Shown here piece by piece: positions 26,512 to 35,866 of a stretch of DNA of 64,000 bases. The stretch comes from Halomonas sp. S3-1-1. GTDB taxonomy: Bacteria; Pseudomonadota; Gammaproteobacteria; Pseudomonadales; Halomonadaceae. Position 1 is the first letter of the stretch, and each line of letters starts with the position of its first letter. The notes below the pieces were generated by a model. It ran no database searches and was not told where the DNA came from. It saw only the letters and a list, made by a program, of their open reading frames with translations. A program made the position numbers and the translations under genes. The DNA lies in assembly GCF_023757625.1 (NCBI RefSeq), contig NZ_JALGBZ010000001.1, positions 1 through 64,000 of the forward strand, read 5' to 3'.

Positions 26512-28206
26512 ATGGAAGTTGAGCAGGACGGGTTTGAAAGCGTCGACGACCAATCGGCGATGGGCGCTTTGCTGGATACAATGATCGAAACCGGAGGGGT
26601 GTCGATCTGTCTGTCGACCCCGGAGGCAGACCCCGAGCCGATCGTGTTAATGGAGCAGTATCCCGGCGAGGCGCTGGTCATGGACCTGTCAGCGGTGAGC
26701 CATCTTCTGCATCAGCTACAGGCCGGCGACTCCTTTTTTCTGCGCGGGCAGTCTCAGGGAAAGGTCATTCGCACCACGCCTTTAACGCTAATCGAAACCC
26801 GCCACTCTGGCGGGCGCTTTCTTTGTACCAGCGGCTATCCCGACGCGCTTTGGGTGCTCCAGCGGCGTGAATCGTTTCGCGCGCAGTTGCGTCTGGGGAT
26901 GTCGGTCGCGGTGCGGGTGGTCGATGAGCGGGGCGATAGCGTTCGAGGTGAGCTTCGCGATTTGTCGCAAAGCGGCTGCCAGGTCGAGCTTCCGCTTAGT
27001 GCTAGTGGCCTTTTAACTCAATCCAGCTCGCCGCTGCGTTTGGAATTCACCTTTCCCGACGGCACGCACTTCGCGGTCGATGCCGAAGCGCGTCACCAGC
27101 AAACCGATGCCGAGCACCATCTGCTGCGCGTGGGCTTCGAGTTGGTTGACCATACCGTCGATCAGTCGCGCAAGATCTGGTATTTCGTCTGCGAAATCGA
27201 GCGCGAAGCTACGCGCTATGACAAGGAGTCCGAGGTCGCCACGCGCCAATCGTCGCCGCTGTTTACTGCTCAGGGAATGGACAAGAGCGAGCAGGACCAG
27301 GTCGGTCGGCGTGATCTCAAGCACTACGCCACGCCCGCTGCCCGGCGGCTGGTTAAGGTGGCGGCGTATCTGGACGCCCAGCTTCTGCTGCTAACCCAGG
27401 GCAGTGATATCGACTCGCGCCAGCTGTCACTCAACGCCGATCGCATCATTAGCCTGCATGAGGAGGACCGCCAAGCGCTTTTGTTCGCCTCTCGCTGTCT
27501 GTCGCTTGAGCCGGTACTCGTGCGTCACGGTATCGCGGTAGCGATCCATCTGCTCGATTGGATCGGAGGCGATCTACCGGTGGATGTGCGTAAGGCCCTG
27601 GTGGCAAGCGCGCTGGTGCACGATCTTGGCAAGGCGTTGATCCCGCAGGTAGTGTATACGGCGCCCCATTTCGAGGCGTCGCATCTCAAGGCGTTGAGCG
27701 AGCACCCGGGGCTTTTGCTCGAGCGCCTCAAGAGCTGTCAATGGCTCTCGCAAAGCGTGGCGCACTCCGTCATCAAGGGTATCAACGAGCGTATGGATGG
27801 CAGTGGCTACCCGGATCGGCTGGGCGGTGTCGAGCTCGGCGAGCTTGCGCGCGCCTGTGCGATCATCGACGTGGTCGAGGCGATGCGCCGCGACCGACCT
27901 GACCGGCCCGCCAAAACGACTCAGGAGATCTACCGCTATCTGCTGAGTCACCCGGAGCAGTTCGATGCGCGCTGGGTCAAGCGCTGCATCGACCATTTTA
28001 AGGCGCTTCCTGTAGGGGCGCTGGTGCGTTTTTCGAGCGAGCAGCTTGGCTGGATCGTACGCCTTGACGACCAGGGAGCGCCTGCCGAGGTCGTGCTGAC
28101 CGAGCAGGCCGTTGCGCCGTTGAGAGGGACGCTCAAATACAGCGTTGCCGGCGATGTCGCTGAGCGACTGGGAACGCCGAAGCGCGAGTTGGCGGTTTCT
28201 ACCTGA
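26512..28206 (+). CDS. YcgR-like PilZ protein fused to a degenerate HD-GYP domain
   Basis: A 564-residue cytoplasmic protein. Residues about 15-115 resemble the N-terminal YcgR domain. The PilZ domain (115-225) keeps both c-di-GMP motifs: R119-x3-R123 and D150xS152xxG155. Residues 330-500 form an HD-GYP-like domain with H370-D371 (HDLGK) and a GYP segment (DGSGYP, 429-434). The usual HHE preceding the GYP reads I424-N425-E426, so two metal ligands are missing and phosphodiesterase activity is doubtful. YcgR homologues act as a c-di-GMP brake on the motor. It lies between flaG and the fliS promoter, in a flagellar setting. Confidence 0.85.
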   Translation: MEVEQDGFESVDDQSAMGALLDTMIETGGVSICLSTPEADPEPIVLMEQYPGEALVMDLSAVSHLLHQLQAGDSFFLRGQSQGKVIRTTPLTLIETRHSGGRFLCTSGYPDALWVLQRRESFRAQLRLGMSVAVRVVDERGDSVRGELRDLSQSGCQVELPLSASGLLTQSSSPLRLEFTFPDGTHFAVDAEARHQQTDAEHHLLRVGFELVDHTVDQSRKIWYFVCEIEREATRYDKESEVATRQSSPLFTAQGMDKSEQDQVGRRDLKHYATPAARRLVKVAAYLDAQLLLLTQGSDIDSRQLSLNADRIISLHEEDRQALLFASRCLSLEPVLVRHGIAVAIHLLDWIGGDLPVDVRKALVASALVHDLGKALIPQVVYTAPHFEASHLKALSEHPGLLLERLKSCQWLSQSVAHSVIKGINERMDGSGYPDRLGGVELGELARACAIIDVVEAMRRDRPDRPAKTTQEIYRYLLSHPEQFDARWVKRCIDHFKALPVGALVRFSSEQLGWIVRLDDQGAPAEVVLTEQAVAPLRGTLKYSVAGDVAERLGTPKRELAVST

Positions 28207-28242
28207 CGCGCCGCATTTGCGCTTAAAAAGGACGCTAACGAT

Positions 28243-28269
28243 TAAAGTCACCGTTGACGGCGCCGATAG
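28243..28269 (+). promoter_or_regulatory. Sigma-28 (FliA) promoter for fliST
   Basis: TAAAGTCA, an 11-base spacer and GCCGATAG match the sigma-28 consensus and spacing. It lies 82 bases before fliS and probably drives fliS, fliT and the two overlapping genes after them. Confidence 0.87.
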
Positions 28270-28350
28270 GTAAGGGTAGGCCGATAGCCTTTAAAAGTGC
28301 ATTGAGCGCATCGCTGGCGGCGGCCATTTTTTCAATAAAGGAGCACACTT

Positions 28351-28767
28351 ATGACATATTCTCGCAGCGGCGGCGCCTACGGCCGGGGAGCGAATGCCTA
28401 CGCTCGCGTCGGCGTGGAGAGTGGCGTCATGTCTGCCGACCCGCACCAGCTCATTGTCATGCTGTTTGATGGCGCTCAAGCATCGATTCGCGCCGCACGC
28501 ATCCACATGCAGGCGGGTAACGTTAACGAAAAAGGCCGCGCGATTTCGAAAGCGCTGGATATCGTCAATAACGGTTTGGCCGCCGCGCTCGATCAGGACA
28601 AGGGCGGCGAAATCGCAGAGCGGCTGGGGTCGCTTTACGACTATATTGCGCGTCTGCTGCTGACCGCTAATTTGCGCAATGACGAAGAAAGCCTGAACCA
28701 GGCGGAGCGCCTTTTAGAGGATGTCGCTTCGGCGTGGCGTGAAATCGGCCAACAACAAAGTGCGTGA
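28351..28767 (+). CDS. fliS: FliS, flagellin export chaperone
   Basis: A 138-residue helical protein with the FliS patterns SADPHQLIVMLFDGAQASIR (residues about 28-47) and LYDYIARLLLTANLRND. It holds flagellin in the cytoplasm until export. AAAGGAG precedes the ATG. Flagellin and FliD, its usual neighbours, are not in this window, so here fliS is detached from them. Confidence 0.95.
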   Translation: MTYSRSGGAYGRGANAYARVGVESGVMSADPHQLIVMLFDGAQASIRAARIHMQAGNVNEKGRAISKALDIVNNGLAAALDQDKGGEIAERLGSLYDYIARLLLTANLRNDEESLNQAERLLEDVASAWREIGQQQSA

Positions 28768-28774
28768 GGCTCCC

Positions 28775-29161
28775 ATGTCTGCTTTCGATGCGGCATCCGC
28801 CGATAGCCAGCAACTTCTGCTCGACACCTACACCAAGCTTTTGACCCGCGCTGCTCAAATGCAGGCGCTGGCAAGCAGCGAGCAGTGGGCGGAGCTTATC
28901 GAAGAGCGTACCCACTACGTCGTGCTGGTCGACAAACTGCGCAAGCTCGACGAGCGCGTCATGCTCGACGATGCCGGAAAGGCACGCAAAGCCGAGCTTC
29001 TCGAGCGCATACTCGAACACGATGTCGAGATTCGTCGGCGGTTGGTGACTCGGCGCGACGAACTTGGAAAGCTTATTGGCGTGTCGCAAAAACAGCGTGA
29101 TTTGCACCGCGCCTACGCCCCTCAGCAAGGTAGCTCTTATCAGGATGAGCCCTCGCCGTGA
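28775..29161 (+). CDS. fliT: FliT, filament-cap chaperone / FlhDC antagonist
   Basis: A 128-residue helical protein in the fliT position, eight bases after fliS. In enteric bacteria FliT binds FliD and also FlhDC, linking cap export to repression of early genes. FliT sequences are poorly conserved; the call rests on size, helical pattern (LLLDTYTKLLTRAAQMQALA) and location. The ATG at 28775 follows GAGGC and fits better than an upstream in-frame start within fliS. Confidence 0.75.
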   Translation: MSAFDAASADSQQLLLDTYTKLLTRAAQMQALASSEQWAELIEERTHYVVLVDKLRKLDERVMLDDAGKARKAELLERILEHDVEIRRRLVTRRDELGKLIGVSQKQRDLHRAYAPQQGSSYQDEPSP

Positions 29162-30462
29162 GCGGCATCACGCCGTTGATCGATACGCTGATGCACCAGG
29201 TGCTGGGGCGTCAGGGCGAGTCATCGCTGCAGCGTTCGATTAATGCACCCGTTCAGCCGGTCACTCACGGCGATGGGCCCCGTGCGCTTTCGCGCGATGC
29301 TAGTCTCGACGGTCGTCCTCCCGCGCAGCCACTGATCGACGAACTCCGCCGCTTGCCTCCGTCGCTCGATCAGCGCGGTCGAGGGGCAGTCGATGCCCGC
29401 GGCGACGCGCCGCCTGGCTCCACGCAAACGCATTTTAGCCCTGCTGCGCGCAGTATCGCCGATGTGCTGCTGCGTTTTCCCGCCCCGCCCGCCGCGCTGC
29501 GGCCCGCCGCCCCCCTGATGCAACCCAATGAGCCGGTCAGCGTCGATACGCTTTCCAATCGCTTGAGCGCCAGTATCCGCGACAGCGGCCTTTTCTATGA
29601 GGCCCATCTAAAGCGCTGGTTTCAGGGCGATGTGCCCCGTTTGCAGTTAATGCGCGAGCCACAGATGCAGCTTGCCAGGCCCCAGGCCGCCGGCCAGGCA
29701 CCCGCCATGGGGGCCTTTACCGGCCCCAGCGCTCAGTTCTCGACCCCCGGCGCCATTTTACCCAACACACCGTTGATGTTAGTACATGCACCCGCTCAAG
29801 AGGGCGGTCTGTCGCTGAGCGCCGCATCGCCTTTGGTAACGCCAGCTCGTCAAGCGTTTGCCGTGCCGGGCGAGATGCCGTTGCCTGCCAGCTCCAGCCA
29901 GACCGGCGCCTCGCCCAGCGGTATTCAGTCCGGTGTTTATGAGCGGCCGACAACAAGTCTGGCATCGACACCAGCACCGCTGACTGGCGGGGCGCTGGGA
30001 AATGGCACAACGGCTCAGGATGTCGAAGGGCTTCGCGATACTGACACCGCTTCCACGTTCAAGCGCGAGATCGTTCACGAAAGTCTCCAGCCGCTGGTAC
30101 GTCAGCAGTTGGAGATGCTGGCGACGCCAGCCTTACGCTGGGAGGGGGACGTCTGGGCGGGCATCTTCATGGCACTGGTCATCAAGCTGCCCGGTAGCGG
30201 CCAGTTCGGCGAGTCCGGCGGCGAAGAGGGAGAGGCCGATCAGCGGTGGCATTCGCAAATGCACCTTGATGTCCCCGCGGTTGGCGCCTTCGACGTCGCC
30301 CTCACCCTCGTTCAATCCACCCTGGGGGTCGATGTGACCGCCCAGAATGTGGAGACTCATCAGCGTCTGACGCCCGCCGTGGAGGACCTCCGTACCCGTC
30401 TTGGTGCGCTCGACTTCCAGCATGTGCGCGTAACGCTTAAAGCAATGGCGGACGAGCTCTAA
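29158..30462 (+). CDS. Second FliK-like hook-length control domain protein
   Basis: A 434-residue protein. The first 300 residues are Pro/Ala/Ser-rich and low-complexity; the last 130 (MHLDVPAVGAFDVALTLVQ, then LGALDFQHVRVTLKAM) resemble the C-terminal domain of FliK-like proteins. The GTG start overlaps the fliT stop (GTGA), and its own stop overlaps the next gene (TAATG), so it is translated in a coupled series. The canonical FliK is at 18132-19730; this is a separate, divergent protein. Its role may be in export switching, but that is inferred from context. Confidence 0.7.
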   Translation: MSGITPLIDTLMHQVLGRQGESSLQRSINAPVQPVTHGDGPRALSRDASLDGRPPAQPLIDELRRLPPSLDQRGRGAVDARGDAPPGSTQTHFSPAARSIADVLLRFPAPPAALRPAAPLMQPNEPVSVDTLSNRLSASIRDSGLFYEAHLKRWFQGDVPRLQLMREPQMQLARPQAAGQAPAMGAFTGPSAQFSTPGAILPNTPLMLVHAPAQEGGLSLSAASPLVTPARQAFAVPGEMPLPASSSQTGASPSGIQSGVYERPTTSLASTPAPLTGGALGNGTTAQDVEGLRDTDTASTFKREIVHESLQPLVRQQLEMLATPALRWEGDVWAGIFMALVIKLPGSGQFGESGGEEGEADQRWHSQMHLDVPAVGAFDVALTLVQSTLGVDVTAQNVETHQRLTPAVEDLRTRLGALDFQHVRVTLKAMADEL

Positions 30463-30755
30463 TGGACGCCTCGAACGAGCGTCGCCGCCAGGCGGTCGCG
30501 CTTGCTTATCAGGATGGCGAACAGGCGCCGCGCGTCGTTGCCAAGGGCTACGGTGAGCTTGCCGAGCGGATCATGGCCGAAGCCGAGCGCCAGGGTATTT
30601 ATGTTCATGATGCTCCTGAACTCGTCGCGCTTTTAATGCAACTCAACCTGGACAGCGAAATTCCTGCTAGCCTATATCAAGTGGTCGCCGAACTGCTGGT
30701 ATGGGTATTCGAGCTCTCGGAGAGTGAGCCAACTCATATAGAAAGGCGCAAGTAG
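30462..30755 (+). CDS. FlhB C-terminal domain homologue (FhlB-type)
   Basis: A 97-residue protein that lines up with the cytoplasmic C-terminal domain of FlhB after its NPTH cleavage site: AVALAYQDG, APRVVAKGYGELAERI and SEIPASLYQVVAELLVWVF correspond to AVALSYQEG, APRVVAKGADAVAARI and AEVPAELYTAVAEVMAWAY in FlhB (45010-46176). It has no membrane part and no NPTH. Proteins of this type in other bacteria can substitute for the cleaved FlhB domain. The start overlaps the stop of the preceding FliK-like gene, which suggests that the two work together. Confidence 0.85.
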   Translation: MDASNERRRQAVALAYQDGEQAPRVVAKGYGELAERIMAEAERQGIYVHDAPELVALLMQLNLDSEIPASLYQVVAELLVWVFELSESEPTHIERRK

Positions 30756-30767
30756 CCAATACCGACG

Positions 30768-30797
30768 TTGTGTGTAACCATGACAATGGTCAAACAA
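30768..30797. promoter_or_regulatory. Imperfect palindrome upstream of flhD
   Basis: The sequence has ACCAT-GACA-ATGGT at its centre, with flanking TTGTGTGT and CAAACAA arms that are partly symmetric. It lies 60-90 bases before the flhD start, where regulators of the flagellar master operon usually bind. No convincing sigma-70 boxes were identified. It is a candidate operator only. Confidence 0.35.
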
Positions 30798-30857
30798 CCG
30801 CAATGTTTTTACGTCAGTATTACAATTCTTTATCGCCTAGACGTTCGATGGAACATT

Positions 30858-31190
30858 ATGAGTCAAACAAGCCTCTTCGATGAAATTCAGGAAATTAACC
30901 TCACGTACCTGTTGTTGGCCCAGAGGCTTTTGAGCGAAGACCGTGAGGCGGCGATGTTGCGTTTGAAGGTAGACAACGAGCTTGCCGATCTGCTCGTCTC
31001 CATGAACGCGCGTCAGTTATCCAGACTCGCCCGCACCAATCAACTGGTGTGTCGGTTCAGCCAAATAAGCGCGGGTCAATTGCGCCAGGTGATGGAAAAC
31101 CCAAGGGATCAGGGTCTTTCAGGTCTTCATGCGTCGCTATTGATGGCCAGCGAGCCGTTCGATTCGCTGCCTGAGGGGGAGAACGAGTGA
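30858..31190 (+). CDS. flhD: FlhD, flagellar master regulator subunit
   Basis: A 110-residue protein with the FlhD pattern [20 protein letters not shown] and the later [16 protein letters not shown]-like block. With FlhC it forms the FlhD4C2 activator of early flagellar promoters working with sigma-70. The ATG at 30858 gives the conserved [10 protein letters not shown] start; an in-frame extension of 30 codons upstream has no family support. The stop overlaps the flhC GTG start (GTGA). Confidence 0.95.
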   Translation: MSQTSLFDEIQEINLTYLLLAQRLLSEDREAAMLRLKVDNELADLLVSMNARQLSRLARTNQLVCRFSQISAGQLRQVMENPRDQGLSGLHASLLMASEPFDSLPEGENE

Positions 31191-31711
31191 GCCAAAAAAG
31201 CCTCGTTGATGAAATGCATCAAGTGCAGTTGGCGATCGAGCTCATCGAGCTTGGCGCCCGCCTGCAGGTGCTGGAAACGGAGACTGAGCTCAGCCGCACG
31301 CGACTCATTAAACTGTACAAGGAAGTGCGTGGCGTCTCGCCGCCCAAGGGCATGCTTCCCTTTTCGACGGACTGGTTCGTAACTTGGCTTCCCAACGTTC
31401 ATTCGTCGCTTTTCTATAATATTTATAAAAGCCTAAGGCAAAATACTGACTGTGAGCGGATCGATGCCTTCGTCAAGGCGTATCGTATTTATGAAGAGCA
31501 GATCAAACTCGAAAATGTCGACCCTGTGCTGGGTTTAACTCGTGCCTGGACGCTGGTGCGCTTTTTCGAGAGTGACCTTTTACAGCTCACCGCCTGTACC
31601 CGCTGCGAGGGCTATTTCGTCGCCCACGCCCATAGCCCCACCCGCGACTACGTGTGCGGTATTTGCCAGCCGCCGTCACGCGCTGGAAAGACGCGTAAAT
31701 CCCTATCCTGA
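31187..31711 (+). CDS. flhC: FlhC, flagellar master regulator subunit
   Basis: A 174-residue protein closely resembling E. coli Flh[33 protein letters not shown] and [13 protein letters not shown] near the middle. Four Cys (CTRC and CGIC, with a HAH between them) form the zinc site. It carries the DNA-binding function of the FlhDC complex. Start is GTG at 31187, preceded by GAGGGGGAG. It is slightly shorter than the E. coli protein (192 residues) at the C terminus. Confidence 0.97.
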   Translation: MSQKSLVDEMHQVQLAIELIELGARLQVLETETELSRTRLIKLYKEVRGVSPPKGMLPFSTDWFVTWLPNVHSSLFYNIYKSLRQNTDCERIDAFVKAYRIYEEQIKLENVDPVLGLTRAWTLVRFFESDLLQLTACTRCEGYFVAHAHSPTRDYVCGICQPPSRAGKTRKSLS

Positions 31712-31801
31712 GTTGTCCACCACGCCTTTTATGTTTCTCTTTACCGCGCCCTGTCCGGTTTTAATCCTGGGATAAAGGTAAAAGGCGGCGGTACTTTATC
31801 A

Positions 31802-31849
31802 TTAAGAATCGCCATTGCCCGGGTATGATAGCCCTAAGCGTTGCTTAGG
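31802..31849 (+). promoter_or_regulatory. Possible sigma-70 promoter and dyad before motA
   Basis: TTAAGA and TATGAT are separated by 16 bases (31802-31829). Directly after lies the perfect dyad CCTAAGC-GTT-GCTTAGG (31833-31849), near the expected transcription start. No sigma-28 boxes with correct spacing were found in the 212 bp before motA. The call is tentative. Confidence 0.35.
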
Positions 31850-31923
31850 CGAGAAGCAATTACGTTCATCATCGATGACGATAACTTCTCGAGTTACTCA
31901 CTGTTATCGCAAGGAATGTGCGC

Positions 31924-32793
31924 GTGCTGATTCCCTTAGGTTATCTGGTGGTACTGCTGTCGGTATTCGGCGGGTATATGTTGGCGGGGGGAAGCCTTGG
32001 ACCGATTTATCAGCCTCTCGAGCTATTAATTATCGGGGGGGCTGGCGTGGGCGCGTTCATTGCGGCCAATAACGGTAAAGCGATCAAGGCGACTTTCAAA
32101 GTGCTGCCCCGGCTCAAGCGGGCCAAAAAGTATAACAAGGCGCTCTATATGGAGCTCATGGCGCTTCAGTTCAAGATTCTGTCGAAGATACGTCGTGAAG
32201 GGATGCTCGGCATCGAGCGCGATATCGACACGCCCGCAGAGAGTCCGCTGTTTCAAGAACACCCCACGGTGCTTGCCGACCCGCACATCATGAACTTTCT
32301 GACCGACTATCTGCGCCTGATGGTCAGCGGTGGCATGGAGCCCATGGAAATCGACGAGCTAATGCTGCACGAAATCGAAGTGTTCGAGCAGGAAATGCAC
32401 GTGCCGATCGATGCGATCAACAAGGTGGGCGACGCCATGCCCGCCTTCGGTATCGTGGCCGCGGTCATGGGCGTAGTGAAGGCGTTGACCTACGCCGATG
32501 CGAGCCCCGACGAAATGGGCGAAATGATCGCCCACGCGCTAGTCGGTACCTTCCTGGGCATTTTGCTGGGTTACGGCTTCATTAGCCCCATCGCCAGCTA
32601 CGCCGACCGCCAGGCCCGCGAGGCCGAGAAAATGCTTCAGTGTATCCGCGTGACGCTGTTGGCAAGCCTGCACGGCTACGCCCCGCAGCTGGCCGTGGAG
32701 TTTGGCCGTAAAGCGCTGCACACCGCCGAGCGCCCAAGCTTTAGCGAGCTTGAAGAGTACGTTCGCGATGCCAAAAAGGGTGGCGCTGCATGA
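31924..32793 (+). CDS. motA: MotA, stator protein (enterobacterial type)
   Basis: About 289 residues, with the E. coli-type opening LIPLGYLVVLLSVFGGYMLA and GGSLGPIYQPLELLIIGGAG. Four membrane segments are expected, with a large cytoplasmic loop that meets FliG. The later block VGDAMPAFGIVAAVMGVVKA is typical of the ion-channel helices. The GTG at 31924 was chosen because AAGGAA lies seven bases upstream; the GTG two codons earlier is too close to it. The end overlaps motB by four bases. Confidence 0.95.
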   Translation: MLIPLGYLVVLLSVFGGYMLAGGSLGPIYQPLELLIIGGAGVGAFIAANNGKAIKATFKVLPRLKRAKKYNKALYMELMALQFKILSKIRREGMLGIERDIDTPAESPLFQEHPTVLADPHIMNFLTDYLRLMVSGGMEPMEIDELMLHEIEVFEQEMHVPIDAINKVGDAMPAFGIVAAVMGVVKALTYADASPDEMGEMIAHALVGTFLGILLGYGFISPIASYADRQAREAEKMLQCIRVTLLASLHGYAPQLAVEFGRKALHTAERPSFSELEEYVRDAKKGGAA

Positions 32794-33707
32794 GTAAAGG
32801 GGCCGACAAGCGCCCGATCGTCATCCGGCGCAAGAAAGTGGTTCACGCCCACCACGGCGGCGCGTGGAAGATCGCGTTGGCAGACTTCATGACCGCGCTG
32901 ATGGCGCTTTTTTTGGTGCTCTGGATTTTGAGCGTGGCAAGTGACGAGCAGCGCCAAGGGGTGGCCGAATACTTTAGCGCGCCGCTTGCCACCGCGATCA
33001 CCGGTGGCGATCGCTCCGGCAGCACCAACGTCATTCCCGGCGGCGGCCCTGACCCCACGCATACCGACGGTGAGCGTGCCCGAATCGATACGCTCCAGCG
33101 CACCCGTCCCAGCAGCCAGGAGCGGCGCTTTTTCGAGGAGCTGCAGGCGCGTATAGAGCGCGCGATCGAGCAGGACCCGGAGCTTCGCCAGCTGCGCTCC
33201 CAAATGCGCTTCGACCTGACCCGCGAAGGGCTTCGCATCCAGCTTTTGGATACCGACCAGCGGCCGATGTTCGAGCTCGGCAGCGACCAGGTCGCCTCCT
33301 ACATGCGAAGTCTTCTACGTACCATGGCGCCGCTTTTGAACGAACTGCCCAACGAACTCAGCATCAGCGGCCACACCGACAGCGTGCCCTACGCCGGCGG
33401 CTACCGGGGCTACAGCAACTGGGAGCTCTCCAACGACCGTGCCAACGCCTCGCGCCGCGAGCTCGTTGCGGGTGGGCTCGACCCGGACCAGCTTCTACGC
33501 GTCTCTGGCTTCGCTGACCGCGTGCTGCTGCCGGAAACCGAATCCGTCGATCCGCGTAACCGTCGGATTGAGCTGGTCGTGCTGCTGCCCGAAATCGCCG
33601 AGGCGATCCGTAACCCGAGCATTTTGAGTCAGGGCGATCCGGTGTCGGACGAAAATAGCCTCGAAGAGACTTTAGAAAATCTGCCGCAGGCCGATACAGC
33701 CCAATAA
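32790..33707 (+). CDS. motB: MotB, stator protein (enterobacterial type)
   Basis: A 305-residue protein with one membrane helix (about residues 28-50). Asp32 in KIALADFMTALM is the expected proton-binding residue. The periplasmic C terminus holds an OmpA-type peptidoglycan-binding domain (SISGHTDSVPYA, NRRIELVVL). With MotA it forms an anchored ion channel. It is followed 44 bases later by cheA, as in the enteric mocha operon. Confidence 0.95.
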   Translation: MSKGADKRPIVIRRKKVVHAHHGGAWKIALADFMTALMALFLVLWILSVASDEQRQGVAEYFSAPLATAITGGDRSGSTNVIPGGGPDPTHTDGERARIDTLQRTRPSSQERRFFEELQARIERAIEQDPELRQLRSQMRFDLTREGLRIQLLDTDQRPMFELGSDQVASYMRSLLRTMAPLLNELPNELSISGHTDSVPYAGGYRGYSNWELSNDRANASRRELVAGGLDPDQLLRVSGFADRVLLPETESVDPRNRRIELVVLLPEIAEAIRNPSILSQGDPVSDENSLEETLENLPQADTAQ

Positions 33708-33751
33708 GCAAGGCTTGTCATAACAACTATGACGCTAATGTGGAGCAGTGC

Positions 33752-35866
33752 ATGGATATAGCGGATTTTTTTGACACCTTTTTCGAAGAGGCGGAAGAGC
33801 TCCTTGCGGATATGGAACAGCACTTGCTGGAGCTGGATGTCGATGATCCAGATAGCGAGCAGCTAAACGCCATCTTCCGCGCCGCCCATTCGATCAAGGG
33901 CGGAGCGGGCACGTTCGGCTTCAGCGTGTTGCAGAAAACCACGCACATTCTGGAAAACCTGCTGGACAGCGCGCGTAAGGGAGAGCTTTCGCTGCGAGCC
34001 GACCTCGTCGATACGTTTTTAGAGGCCAAGGACATTATGCACGAACAGCTCAACGCCTACCGCAGTGAGTCGGAACCCGATCAGCAGGCCTTCGAGCGTA
34101 TTTGCCACACGCTTCAACAAATCGCGCTCGAGGAGATTGGTGAACCGCTGGCGATCGCTCCGGTCGCCGCTTCCGAGCCCCGCCCCGAAGCTTCTCCCGA
34201 GCCCGCAGTAGCAACGAGCGAGCCGGCCGCGAGTGGTCAGCTTCTCGTTGCGCTGTTGAACGTCAAGGAAAAGGATCGCACGCTGCTGGTCGAAGAGCTC
34301 GAGCAGCTCGGCGAGATCCAGAGCCAGTCCGGCGACGAGCAGCGCTTCGAGGTCGTGATGACGGCAAGCGTCAGCGCCGACGACATCGAGGCGGTGATGT
34401 GCTTCATCATCGAGCCCGAGCAGATCAGCATCAGCGCTGCACCCTCCAGTGCGTCCACCCCGGACAGCGCCGCCACCCCGGCGACGCCCCCGGCACCCAC
34501 GCCGTCTGCACCTACTGAAAAGCCCGCCGCCCCGCCAGCGCCCGCCGCCAGCAAGCCGTCGGCGCCGAAAAGTGCCGGCGAAAAAGGCGGTGAGAAGGCG
34601 GGTGAGAAGGGCGGCAAGAAAGGCGCATCGGAGTCGAGCTCGATTCGCGTATCGGTAGACAAGGTCGACCAGATCATCAATTTGGTGGGCGAGCTGATCA
34701 TCACCCAGTCCATGCTCGATCAGACGGTGAGCGATTTAAGCGACCAATCGGCGTCAAGTGGCTCGCTGCAAAACGGCATGAGCCTTCTGCAGCGCAACGC
34801 CCGAGACCTGCAGGAAGCGGTGATGTCGATTCGCATGATTCCCATGGAGTTCGTCTTCAGCCGTTTCCCGCGCGTGGTGCGCGATACCGCCGGCAAGCTG
34901 GGTAAAGAGATCGAGCTGATCACCGAGGGCAAATCCACCGAACTCGACAAGAGTTTGGTCGAGCGGATCACCGACCCGCTGACCCACTTGGTGCGTAACA
35001 GCCTCGATCACGGCATCGAAATGCCCGACAAGCGCGAAGCGTTGGGCAAGTCCCGCCAAGGCAAGCTGACGCTAGCCGCGCGTCATCAGGGCGGTAACAT
35101 TCTGATCGAAGTGAAGGATGACGGTGCCGGCATGGACCGCGAGCGGCTGCTCGCCAAGGCGCGGGAAAACGGCCTGAATGTCTCCGACACCATGTCGGAT
35201 GAAGAAGTGTATCAGCTCATTTTCGCACCGGGTTTCTCCACCGCCGCTGAGGTAACCGACGTGTCCGGGCGCGGCGTCGGCATGGACGTGGTCAAGCGTA
35301 ATATTCAAGGCATGGGCGGACGTGTCGAGATCCAATCGAAGCTTGGCGAGGGCACCAACACGCGGATCGTGCTGCCATTGACGCTAGCCATCCTGGACGG
35401 CATGTCGATCAAGGTGGGTAGTGAAACCTTTATTTTGCCGCTTTCCACGGTGCTCGAGTCGCTTCAGCCCGCGAAAGGTGACATGTACGCCATGGCCGGT
35501 GACGACGTCGTCCTCAAGGTGCGCGACGAGTACCTGCCGGTGATCGCTATTCACGAAGCGCTCGACGTGGCAGACGCCATCACTGACCCGACCCGTAGTA
35601 TCGCCGTGATCGTACAGGGCGAAGGCCGGCGCTATGCGCTGCTGGTCGACGAGTTGGTCGGACAGCAGCAGGTGGTGGTCAAGAATCTAGAAGACAACTA
35701 CCGCAAAGTACCTGGTGTTTCCGCTGCCACGATCCTGGGCGACGGAAGCGTCGCGCTGATTCTGGACATTACCGGGCTGCATCGACTGTGCCGTGCCAAG
35801 AAGGAAGCGGGAAAATCCGCTTACGCCCAATACCTCTCGTATGACAAGGAGATCGAACTGTCATGA
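33752..35866 (+). CDS. cheA: CheA, chemotaxis histidine kinase
   Basis: About 704 residues. P1 carries His46 in AAHSIKG, the phosphorylation site. A P2-like domain (about 160-230) and a Pro/Ala then Lys/Gly linker follow. Then come the dimerisation domain ([20 protein letters not shown]), the ATP-binding N box ([12 protein letters not shown]), G boxes ([18 protein letters not shown]) and a CheW-like P5 domain. The ATG at 33752 follows GGAG at seven bases. It passes phosphate to CheY and CheB. The end overlaps cheW (ATGA). Confidence 0.97.
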   Translation: MDIADFFDTFFEEAEELLADMEQHLLELDVDDPDSEQLNAIFRAAHSIKGGAGTFGFSVLQKTTHILENLLDSARKGELSLRADLVDTFLEAKDIMHEQLNAYRSESEPDQQAFERICHTLQQIALEEIGEPLAIAPVAASEPRPEASPEPAVATSEPAASGQLLVALLNVKEKDRTLLVEELEQLGEIQSQSGDEQRFEVVMTASVSADDIEAVMCFIIEPEQISISAAPSSASTPDSAATPATPPAPTPSAPTEKPAAPPAPAASKPSAPKSAGEKGGEKAGEKGGKKGASESSSIRVSVDKVDQIINLVGELIITQSMLDQTVSDLSDQSASSGSLQNGMSLLQRNARDLQEAVMSIRMIPMEFVFSRFPRVVRDTAGKLGKEIELITEGKSTELDKSLVERITDPLTHLVRNSLDHGIEMPDKREALGKSRQGKLTLAARHQGGNILIEVKDDGAGMDRERLLAKARENGLNVSDTMSDEEVYQLIFAPGFSTAAEVTDVSGRGVGMDVVKRNIQGMGGRVEIQSKLGEGTNTRIVLPLTLAILDGMSIKVGSETFILPLSTVLESLQPAKGDMYAMAGDDVVLKVRDEYLPVIAIHEALDVADAITDPTRSIAVIVQGEGRRYALLVDELVGQQQVVVKNLEDNYRKVPGVSAATILGDGSVALILDITGLHRLCRAKKEAGKSAYAQYLSYDKEIELS

